DNA of 64,000 nucleotides from Rhizobium sp. RCAM05350 (GTDB lineage: Bacteria > Pseudomonadota > Alphaproteobacteria > Rhizobiales > Rhizobiaceae), in contig CP087974.1 of assembly GCA_024426085.1 (NCBI GenBank), positions 3,444,001 through 3,508,000 of the forward strand. The letters are read 5' to 3'. Shown here piece after piece: positions 57,186-64,000 of the stretch (the first letter of the stretch is position 1; each line of letters opens with the position of its first letter). The position numbers were made by a program, and so were the translations under genes. Below the pieces are notes generated by a model. That model was not told the origin of the DNA. It saw only the letters and a list, made by a program, of their open reading frames with translations, and made no database searches.

Positions 57186-58175
57186 TCAGCCGGCGATATC
57201 GACCACGCCGCAATCGCCTGCTTCCGAGCCGAAGGCAAGCTGCACGCCGTTTTTGTTCCAGGCCATGGCGGTGATCGCGCCCTTGCCCGGGCGGCGCAGC
57301 AAAACCTCCTTGCTGTCGGTGAAGCGCACCACCATGATCATGCCGTCGGCATAGCCGATCGCCGCGATCTCTTCGACCGGGTGGCAGCAAACCTGCGTCA
57401 CCATGATGTTGGCGCGGGTGCCGAGTTCCAGCGGTGCCTTGCCCATCGGGCCGTCCTTGGCCTGGAAGGGCCAGACGATTGCCGCCGGAGCGCCGGAGGA
57501 GGCGAGCCATTTGCCCTTGGCGGACCAGGAGACGGATTTGATCTTGGCCGGATAGCCGGTCATCCGCATATGGCGGGTTTCGGCGCCGGGTTTGGTATCG
57601 AGCTTCCAGCCATGCAGTGCATTTTCCTGCATGGAGGTGACCACGAAGCGACCGTCGGGCGAGAAGGTCACGCCGGTATGGGCACCCTTCCATTCCAGAT
57701 CGACTGGCTGGCCTGCCATCGCCACCCAATGCAAGGAGGCGCCATTGTAGCGCGCAAGTGCGATGCGAAGACCTTTCGGTGCAAAGGCGATGCCCTCGAC
57801 CGTGCGCTCCTCGGTGAAATCCTTGACGGTGCCATCGGCGAGCCGGACATGGGCCGTCTTGCCATAGGCATAGGCCACGGCACCCTGCGGGCCGGCGGCA
57901 ACCTGCGAAATCCATTTGCGCGGAACATTGGCGAGTTCGCTCGTCGTGCCATCAGCCTTGATCCGCAACACCTTGCCGTCCTCGCCGCCGGTCAGCAGCG
58001 TGTCGGTCGCTTCGTCGCGAATGCAGGAGAGCAGGCCCTCATGCGCTTCGACGGTCTTGTGGCCATGGTCGAGGCTATGGATCAGGCCGGAGGATTCGGC
58101 AAAGAACGGGATGTCGCCGAGAAAGGCCACGCCGGCGACGTGACCTTGAAGGTCGAGAGGAGCAACTGTCGGCAT
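57186..58175 (-). CDS. WD40-repeat protein coupled to the CobW GTPase
   Basis: Intact 329 aa, cytoplasmic (no signal). Several WD40-like blades can be seen: GHVAGVAFLGDIPFFAESSG, DTLLTGGEDGKVLRIKADGT, GVTFSPDGRFVVTSMQENAL, KIKSVSWSAKGKWLASSGAP, EIAAIGYADGMIMVVRFTDS and AITAMAWNKNGVQLAFGSEA, making a probable seven-blade propeller. The ATG shares one base with the cobW stop (TGATG). The coupling suggests it is a scaffold or client-presenting partner of the metallochaperone. Confidence 0.87.
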   Translation of the reverse strand: MPTVAPLDLQGHVAGVAFLGDIPFFAESSGLIHSLDHGHKTVEAHEGLLSCIRDEATDTLLTGGEDGKVLRIKADGTTSELANVPRKWISQVAAGPQGAVAYAYGKTAHVRLADGTVKDFTEERTVEGIAFAPKGLRIALARYNGASLHWVAMAGQPVDLEWKGAHTGVTFSPDGRFVVTSMQENALHGWKLDTKPGAETRHMRMTGYPAKIKSVSWSAKGKWLASSGAPAAIVWPFQAKDGPMGKAPLELGTRANIMVTQVCCHPVEEIAAIGYADGMIMVVRFTDSKEVLLRRPGKGAITAMAWNKNGVQLAFGSEAGDCGVVDIAG

Positions 58176-59295
58176 CAGTGAGCTGCGGCCTCGGCGGGAA
58201 CGGCCTCGCAGGCCTTGAACGTGCGCTCGAGCTTCTCTCGGTCCAGTTCGCGGCCGATGAAGACCAGACGGCTCTCGTGCTTTTCGCCGTCCTTCCAGGC
58301 GCGCTGGTGGTCACCTTCGATGATCATGTGCACGCCCTGGACCACGTAACGTTCCGGGTCGTCCTTGAAGGCGATGATGCCCTTGAGGCGCAGGATGTTC
58401 GGACCTTCCGTCTGAGTGATCTTCTGGATCCAGGGGAAGAAGCGATCCGCGTTCATCTCGCCTCCACGCAGCGAAACGGATTGCACCGTCACGTCATGGA
58501 TCGGCGAGGGGGCGTGATCGTGGTGGTGATGGTCATGCCCATGATGATCGTGGTCATGATGGTGATGATCGTGATCATGGTCGTGGTTGCAATCCGGGCC
58601 ATGGACATGCTCGTGTTCGTCATGGGCCTGATCGAGGAAATGCGGCTCGTTTTCCAGCGCCCGTTCCAGGTTGAATGCGCCCTGGTCCAGCACCTTGGTG
58701 AGGTCGATGTTCGAGCGCTCGGTGCGATGGATACGGGCGGATGGGTTGATCGCGCGCACGGTCGCTTCGATCTTTGCCAGTTCTTCCGGGGTGACGAGGT
58801 CGGTCTTGTTGAGGAGCACGACATCGGCAAAGGCGATCTGGTCTTCGGCTTCGCGCGAATCCTTCAGGCGCAGCGGCAGGTGCTTGGCATCGACCAACGC
58901 CACAACGGCGTCGAGCTCGGTCTTGGCGCGCACATCGTCGTCCATGAAGAAGGTCTGGGCAACCGGAACAGGATCGGCAAGGCCGGTGGTTTCGACGATG
59001 ATTGCGTCGAAGCGGCCGGGACGGCGCATCAGACCTTCGACGACGCGGATCAGGTCGCCACGCACTGTGCAACAGACACAGCCATTGTTCATTTCTGTAG
59101 ATTTCTTCGTCGGATTTGACGATCAGGTCATTGTCGATGCCTGATCTCGCCGAACTCATTGACGATGACGGCGTATTTCTTGCCATGGGCTTCCGTCAGG
59201 ATGCGGTTCAAGAGCGTCGTCTTGCCGGCGCCGAGATAACCGGTGAGTACGGTGACGGGAATGGGCTTGGCGGCAGCTGTGGTTGCTTCGGTCAT
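58175..59295 (-). CDS. CobW/COG0523-family zinc metallochaperone GTPase (frameshifted)
   Basis: About 373 aa. Walker A VTVLTGYLGAGKTTLLNRIL, metal-binding CxCC motif in NGCVCCTVRGDLIRVVEG, VETTGLADPVPVAQTF, NKTD in DVVLLNKTDLVTPEEL, a His/Asp loop (HDHDHDHHHHDHDHHGHDHH) and the C-terminal CobW domain (GGEMNADRFFPWIQKITQ, KGIIAFKDDPERYVVQGVHM). Two apparent A insertions at C-G steps: 59142 (ATC-A-GGC; GEIGIDNDLIV expected) and 59096 (TAC-A-GAA; EEIYEMNNGCVCC expected). Likely delivers Zn2+ to client proteins under zinc limitation. No clear Zur box upstream. Confidence 0.9.
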
Positions 59296-59548
59296 GGGAA
59301 CCTCGGAAAAATCGGGATGCCTTTGGGCACTGGGTTGTTGCTGATATAGGAGATGGAAAGCGTCAGCGCAAATCCCGCGGTTTTCGTGAAGATTAATTCC
59401 AACGAAAATGCAGTCCCCGTGGGAACAGACGGCATCGGCTGCGTGACCGACATTGCGGGCGTCATGCAAAAGCGCCTTTTCGACTATCGTGCGGGCGCCT
59501 CGACAAACAGACCCGTGGACATGGTTTTCAAAAATGGGGGAAGCGGCA

Positions 59549-60814
59549 ATGGCAAACAACACCTATGTTATCGACAAACTCATGAAGAATGGCCAGACGA
59601 TCACCGTTACCGATGACGGCTCCGGTAGCGACTGGCTGACGATCGACAGCGTTTACAACACGCGCACCGATATCAGGCTGAGTTGGGACAACTCCAACGG
59701 CGTGTCGCAGTCTGCATCAGGCTCGTATTTCAACAGCGCAAATGTCGGCTCGCGGCTGATCGTCAAAGGTCTGATCGAAAACGTCAGAGGCGGCAATGGC
59801 CTGGATTTCATCCAGGGCAATGAACGCGCCAACGTGCTTTATGGCGACAAGGGTGCGACCGGTGCAGGTGGCGCGGATATTCTATGGGGTTTCGACGGCA
59901 ACGATACCATCTATGGCGGCGCTGGAAACGACGAGATCAGTGGCGGCAGCGGCAATGATAAGCTCTTTGGTGGCAGCGGTAATGACAGTATCGCCGGCGG
60001 CGGCGGCACGGATATCATCGAGGGCGGTACCGGTGCTGATACACTGAGCGGTGGCGCCGACGCCAGGGACCGGGTTTCCTATGCTGGCTCCGCTGCCGGT
60101 GTAAAAATCACGCTCACCTATGGTACGACAACCACCGGATCCGGCGGCGACGCCCAGGGCGACAAGATCGGCGGGTTCGCCGACGCGCAGGGCTCGGCCT
60201 ATAGCGACCGAATCACCGATGGCGTTTCCGATACGATCGCCTTTGGCTACAACGACAATCGCTTTTACGGCGGTGGCGGTAACGATACCCTCAGTCTCGG
60301 CGGCGGGAATGACTATGGCTATGGCGAAGCCGGCAACGACACCGTTGTGGGCGGGCTGGGGAACGATCGTCTCTACGGTGCCGATGGCCTCGATTATCTG
60401 AATGGCGATTCTGGAAACGACGTACTCGACGGCGGCGCCGGCAACGACAAATTCTATGGTGGCGCGGGCGCTGATGACCTGTACGGCGGAGCCGGTGCCG
60501 ACCGGTTCGTTTTTGCCTCCAGCTCGCAGTCGACGGTCTCATCAACCGGCCGGGACACGATTTTTGACTTTTCCGGGGCTGGCGGGGACCGCATTGATCT
60601 TTCCTCCATCGATGCGAAGACGACCAGTTTGGGAAATCAGGGTTTCACTTTTATCGGAACGGCAACCTTTCACGGAACGGCTGGTGAGTTGCGTTATGTG
60701 AAAACGTCCTCGGATACCTATGTCTACGGCGACGTAAACGGCGACGGGACAGCGGACTTCGCCATTCATCTCGACGACGCGGTGACGATGCAGGGCGGTT
60801 ACTTCACGCTCTAG
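59549..60814 (+). CDS. RTX calcium-binding repeat protein (type I secreted)
   Basis: Intact 421 aa. After an N-terminal beta-rich part it carries many nonapeptide GGxGNDxLx repeats in two blocks (GFDGNDTIYGGAGNDEISGG; LGGGNDYGYGEAGNDTVVGG; YGGAGADDLYGGAGADRFVF). The C-terminal serralysin-like block is STGRDTIFDFSGAGGDRIDL-SSIDA. No N-terminal signal, as expected for C-terminal ABC-dependent secretion. No catalytic HExxH is seen, so it is probably a surface or biofilm protein. No type I exporter gene in the window. ATG 59549 has ggggga upstream. Confidence 0.9.
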   Translation: MANNTYVIDKLMKNGQTITVTDDGSGSDWLTIDSVYNTRTDIRLSWDNSNGVSQSASGSYFNSANVGSRLIVKGLIENVRGGNGLDFIQGNERANVLYGDKGATGAGGADILWGFDGNDTIYGGAGNDEISGGSGNDKLFGGSGNDSIAGGGGTDIIEGGTGADTLSGGADARDRVSYAGSAAGVKITLTYGTTTTGSGGDAQGDKIGGFADAQGSAYSDRITDGVSDTIAFGYNDNRFYGGGGNDTLSLGGGNDYGYGEAGNDTVVGGLGNDRLYGADGLDYLNGDSGNDVLDGGAGNDKFYGGAGADDLYGGAGADRFVFASSSQSTVSSTGRDTIFDFSGAGGDRIDLSSIDAKTTSLGNQGFTFIGTATFHGTAGELRYVKTSSDTYVYGDVNGDGTADFAIHLDDAVTMQGGYFTL

Positions 60815-61602
60815 TCAAAGAGCGAGAGATCGAAGGCTGCAACGTCCTCCAGCAATTCGACAATGCTCTTCACGGCATGACCAATGAGCTGTTCACCCCG
60901 CTCGGCCGTTGCGGCCGAAGCATTGCCTGCGACGCCTTGCTTGTTCAGATCCGGCATCTTCCAGCCGAAGGCGTGCGGACCGTAGGCGCGCAGATGTTTG
61001 AAACGGCGCACGAAGTCGGTCTGGCGGGAGCCGAACCGAGCCGCTTTCACCATTTCCACCTTGTCCGGATACATCGCCAGCATCACCGATGTCTCGATAT
61101 CGCCGCCGTGAATGTCGATCGCCTTGTCTTCCGGCCTGATCCAGCCCTCCGGTTGGCCAAAGCGTGTCCAACTTGTCGCCACCGCGAGCATGCCGAACCG
61201 CACGCGTGCTTCGGTCGCTACGATGGTCATCAGCGGTGAATTCCCGCCGTGTGCGTTCAGCATGACGAATTTGCGGATGCCCTTGCCGTTTAAATCCTGA
61301 GCAATGCCGAGCCAGCGCCGAATTGCTTCGTCGTAGTCCAGCGAGCGTGTGCCTTCGGTATCGCTATGCTCGATGGAATAGCCGACGGGCTCCGTCGCAA
61401 GAAACGTGACAGGCAGTTCGGCAGGCAGTCGGGCAATGATCCGTTCGACGAGACCCTCGGCAATCAACGCATCTGTATCGAACGGCAGGTGCGGTCCGTG
61501 CTGTTCATGGGCGCCAAGCGGCAGCACGGCGATCCAATCCGCCCTTGCTGCGGGCGGAAGATCGGAAACATTGTCTTTCCAACGCGGTGCGGGGAGTGTC
61601 AT
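60811..61602 (-). CDS. Creatininase-family amidohydrolase
   Basis: Intact 263 aa. Metal-binding blocks: IAVLPLGAHEQHGPHLPFDT-D (Glu, His, Asp), KFVMLNAHGGNSPLMTIVAT (HGGN) and DIHGGDIETSVMLAMYPD (Glu). The family includes creatinine amidohydrolase, MftE and ArfB-like enzymes; the substrate cannot be told. The stop TAG shares the bases ctag with the stop of the convergent RTX gene. Start at 61602 chosen because upstream sequence is not conserved in character. Confidence 0.9.
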   Translation of the reverse strand: MTLPAPRWKDNVSDLPPAARADWIAVLPLGAHEQHGPHLPFDTDALIAEGLVERIIARLPAELPVTFLATEPVGYSIEHSDTEGTRSLDYDEAIRRWLGIAQDLNGKGIRKFVMLNAHGGNSPLMTIVATEARVRFGMLAVATSWTRFGQPEGWIRPEDKAIDIHGGDIETSVMLAMYPDKVEMVKAARFGSRQTDFVRRFKHLRAYGPHAFGWKMPDLNKQGVAGNASAATAERGEQLIGHAVKSIVELLEDVAAFDLSLFD

Positions 61603-61697
61603 GCTCCTGACGAGCCTTTCGGTTGTACTTGCGGTCTGGCCATCATTCGAGTCATACAGGTGACGGATGGCCGTGCAAGAAATTTGGTGGAGGACCG

Positions 61698-62199
61698 ATG
61701 GGAAAGAAGAGCAAGGCCGAAAAGAAAGCCAAGGGCGGCAAGAAGAAGCACCAAGACATCGCTGGTTCACGCGCAGGATCTCGCATCAGTGCTGGTTCAG
61801 GCGGCGCGATCGATGCGCACGGTGCTGTCGCGCAACCTGCTCGAAAGCGGGCTTTATGCCGGCCAGGACGGCGTCATGCTGGCGCTCGCTGAAACCGACG
61901 GGCTGACCGCCGGCGTTCTGGCGATGAAGCTCGGCGTCAAGGCGCCGACCATGACCCGCACCATCGGCCGCATGGAAGCCCAAGGGTTTCTGGAGCGCAG
62001 GGCGGACGACGAGGATGCGCGGCTGACAAAGGTCTATCTGACCACTCTCGGCCGGGATCGCCTGCAGACAATCGCCGAAGCGGGCAAGACCTCGGAAGAC
62101 ATGGCCACGAAAGGTCTCACCGAAAAGCAGATCAAGACGTTGATGAAGCTGTTGCGCGCGGTGGATGGCAATCTTCAGAGCACGGCCGCAGCCGAATAG
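61698..62199 (+). CDS. MarR-family regulator with Lys-rich N-terminal extension (frameshifted)
   Basis: About 167 aa. The first 17 residues are very basic (MGKKSKAEKKAKGGKKK); then VHAQDLASVLVQAARSMRTV, GLTAGVLAMKLGVKAPTMTR-TIGR (recognition helix) and RRADDEDARLTKVYLTTLGR (wing). The frame breaks near 61751 (CAC-C-AAG). taggagg-like ribosome site (tggaggacc) precedes ATG 61698. Target unknown. Confidence 0.85.
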
Positions 62200-62242
62200 A
62201 TTTCCCTGAAGCCGGCTCACGATTTGGCGATTGCGGCGGCAA

Positions 62243-62257
62243 TTTAAACAGTTTAAA
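62243..62257 (+). promoter_or_regulatory. Candidate LacI-type operator
   Basis: tttaaacagtttaaa is a perfect 15-bp palindrome 49 bp before the LacI gene start, followed by a partial third copy (gatttaaaa). Likely autoregulatory. Confidence 0.55.
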
Positions 62258-62305
62258 GAGGATTTAAAAATAGCGGTATTCAGCCGGTCCATCTGAGGGG
62301 GAAAC

Positions 62306-63334
62306 GTGGCGCAGAAGATCAAGCTCTCCACCATTGCGGAAACGCTTGGTGTGTCCACGGCGACCGTTTCCCTGGCATTGCGTGACAGCCCGCTTGTGGC
62401 GGCCATGACCCACGACAAGATCAAGGATCAGGCCCGCGCGCTCGGCTATATCTACAATCGCCGCGCCGCCAGCCTTCTGAACCTCCCGGTCCGGCATCAT
62501 CGGTGTCGTCGTGCATGACATCATGAACCCGTTCTACGGCGAAATCCTGAAAGCCATCGAAGCCGAACTGGACCACGACCGGCAGACCTTCATCCTGTCC
62601 AATCATTATGATTCGGTCGAAAAGCAGCGCGCCTTCATCGAGACGCTGCTGCAGCTGGGCGGCGATGGCGTCATCATGTCGCCGGCCATCGGCACTCCGC
62701 CGGAGGATATCATGCTTGCCGAAGACAACGGCATGCCGGCCATCCTGATCGCCCGCTCGATCGAGGGCCTCGACGTGCCGATCTTCCGTGGTGACGACGC
62801 CTATGGCATTTCGCTTGCCACCAATCACCTGATCAGCCTTGGTCACCGCGTCATCGCCATGGTCGGCGGCACGGACCAGACATCGACCGGCCGCGATCGT
62901 TATCAGGGTTATGTCAACGCGCTGCGGAAGGCCAATATCGACGTCGATCCGGACCTGCGCATTCCCGGCCCCCGCTCCATGCAGGGAGGCTTCGAGGCTG
63001 CGGTGCATCTGCTGTCCTTGCCGCAGAAGCCGACGGCCGTCGTCTGCTGGAACGATCTCGTCGCCATCGGCATGATGAACGGCATTGCCCGCGCCGGCCT
63101 CGTTCCCGGCCGCGATGTGTCGGTCACCGGTTACGATGATCTTGAAGAGGCCTCGATCTCGACCCCGGCGCTCACCACCGTCTGGAACGGTCAGTCCGAT
63201 GTCGGCCGCAGTGCCGCCCCGCGCTGCTCGACAAGCTGAATGGCAGCCACGAGCCGGATGGCATTCACCTGATCAAGCCGGAAATGCGGATCCGCCAGTC
63301 GACCGGTCCGCTCCGGCCCAATTCCACCGAATAA
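62306..63334 (+). CDS. LacI-family regulator (frameshifted)
   Basis: About 342 aa, GTG start with gaggggg upstream. HTH KLSTIAETLGVSTATVSLAL, hinge LGYIYNRRAASLRTSRSG, sugar-binding core IIGVVVHDIMNPFYGEILKA, IEGLDVPIFRGDDAYGISLA, TAVVCWNDLVAIGMMNGIAR, VTGYDDLEEASISTPALTTV, end QSTGPLRPNSTE. Two indels: 62478 (C-T-GA, an apparent extra T between C and G) and near 63218. It lies 28 bp upstream of a 2-hydroxyacid dehydrogenase gene in the same direction, which it probably controls. Confidence 0.9.
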
Positions 63335-63362
63335 TCCGATCCAATTCCGGAAGGAGCGTACC

Positions 63363-64000
63363 ATGCCGCACGGCCGCCCGCGTATTCTTGTGCCCGGAAA
63401 GATGAGCCAGCGCGTGCTCGACCGTTTGCCGGATCATTTCGAGCCCGTTTTCGTCGCTGCAGCCGATCCCGAATTGGTCACGGCTGACCTTGCATCCAGT
63501 GTCTCAGGCATTGCCGTTCAGGGCAAAATTCCGGCCGGGTTCATCGACGCTTTTCCGAACCTTGAAATCATCGCCAATTTTGGCGTCGGCTATGACGGCG
63601 TCGATGCTGCGCATGCGGCAAAGCGGTGTCGTCGTCACCAACACGCCGGATGTGCTGACGGAAGAAGTGGCCGATACGGCGATCGGCCTTTTGCTCAACA
63701 CGTTGCGCCGCCTTCCGGAGGCCGAGCAATGGCTGCGTCAGGGACGCTGGGCCAAGGAGGGCGCTTTTGCCCTGTCGCCGCTGACCCTGCGTGGCCGTAC
63801 CGTCGGCCTCTATGGTCTGGGACGCATCGGGCTGGCCATCGCCAAGAGGCTGGAAGCCTTCGGCGTTTCCATCGCCTATCATACCCGCACGCCACGCGAG
63901 GGATTGGCCTATACCCACTATCCGACGCTGAAGGGGATGGCGGAAGCGGTCGATACGATCATCGTGATCGTGCCCGGCACCGAAAGTACCCGCAGGACGG
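63363..64000 (+). CDS. D-2-hydroxyacid dehydrogenase (glyoxylate/hydroxypyruvate reductase type; partial, frameshifted)
   Basis: The first 212 or so codons of an NAD(P)-dependent dehydrogenase, cut by the right edge. MPHGRPRILVPGKMSQRVLD, NLEIIANFGVGYDGVDAAHA, VVVTNTPDVLTEEVADTAIG, TVGLYGLGRIGLAIAKRLEA (GxGxxG) and VDTIIVIVPGTEST are typical of the family. The frame breaks near 63624 (AAGCGGTG; one CG restored gives AAKRGVVVTN). Acts in the cytoplasm on 2-keto acids such as glyoxylate or hydroxypyruvate. Probably co-transcribed with the LacI regulator. Confidence 0.9.
   Translation, partial: MPHGRPRILVPGKMSQRVLDRLPDHFEPVFVAAADPELVTADLASSVSGIAVQGKIPAGFIDAFPNLEIIANFGVGYDGVDAAHAAKRCRRHQHAGCADGRSGRYGDRPFAQHVAPPSGGRAMAASGTLGQGGRFCPVAADPAWPYRRPLWSGTHRAGHRQEAGSLRRFHRLSYPHATRGIGLYPLSDAEGDGGSGRYDHRDRARHRKYPQD

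Noticed and set aside
59880..60500. Tandem DNA repeats resembling a CRISPR array or minisatellite
   Set aside because: The repeats encode the GGxGND nonapeptides of an RTX protein; unit sequences vary and there are no spacers.

Overview
The window looks like chromosomal DNA of an alphaproteobacterium of the Rhizobiaceae (Rhizobium/Agrobacterium/Sinorhizobium type). Reasons: high GC; a rhizobial phaA-type K+/H+ antiporter gene; the paired cisplatin-type ATP-dependent DNA ligase and Pso2-like exonuclease; an alphaproteobacterial ornithine/lysine decarboxylase with a long leader; RIME-like intergenic palindromes; and many sugar ABC/LacI catabolic modules. No tRNA, rRNA, insertion sequence, prophage or CRISPR array was seen. 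|| Layout. 1-9.3 kb: phaA (minus, runs off the left edge), a divergent two-component system, a small membrane ORF with an in-frame TGA, an orphan NodT-type outer-membrane efflux lipoprotein and a CHASE-PAS-GGDEF-EAL c-di-GMP protein. 9.4-18 kb: DUF3008, DNA ligase plus exonuclease, nucleoside hydrolase, an exported Ala/Glu/His-rich protein, DUF1328, lysS, a nested inverted repeat, gltX. 18-27 kb: ArsR/SRPBCC genes, TerC, an AraC/GyrI regulator, a TetR-controlled HlyD-MFS efflux operon with two operator copies, and a Tat-exported phosphoesterase whose ribosome-binding site lies in a hairpin. 27-31 kb: LacI regulator-xylB-xylA for D-xylose. 31-40 kb: a globin-coupled chemoreceptor, then a LacI regulator facing a 37-bp nested operator and a sugar ABC transporter-TIM-barrel isomerase-Gfo/Idh/MocA operon of unknown substrate. 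40-47 kb: TfoX/SnoaL/TetR operon, GH1 beta-glucosidase with an 18-bp operator, trhO, VOC protein, WYL regulator, CHAD-CYTH pair, eda. 47-57 kb: nucleotidyltransferase, DUF533, GNAT, DUF1007-NicO metal transporter, LysR, ornithine/lysine decarboxylase with a long leader, GNAT, serine hydrolase, glyoxalase-like gene. 57-64 kb: zinc-type CobW GTPase coupled to a WD40 protein, RTX calcium-binding protein, creatininase, MarR, LacI, and a 2-hydroxyacid dehydrogenase cut by the right edge. || Main caveat. About 34 of roughly 60 protein genes are interrupted by small indels (about 50 in all), yet the reading frame resumes with fully conserved protein sequence. lysS, normally an essential gene, carries two of them. 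The indels are not random. Many look like loss of one CG from a CGCG-type tract, and about nine look like insertion of a T between C and G; homopolymer losses make up part of the remainder. I read these as consensus errors, not real pseudogenes, and annotate each gene over its full span, giving the break points. || How the parts work together. Carbohydrate uptake and catabolism dominate (xylose; an unidentified sugar; beta-glucosides; KDPG aldolase; nucleosides). Each module has its own regulator or visible operator. Metal handling (TerC, NicO, CobW), efflux and stress or repair genes fill the rest.
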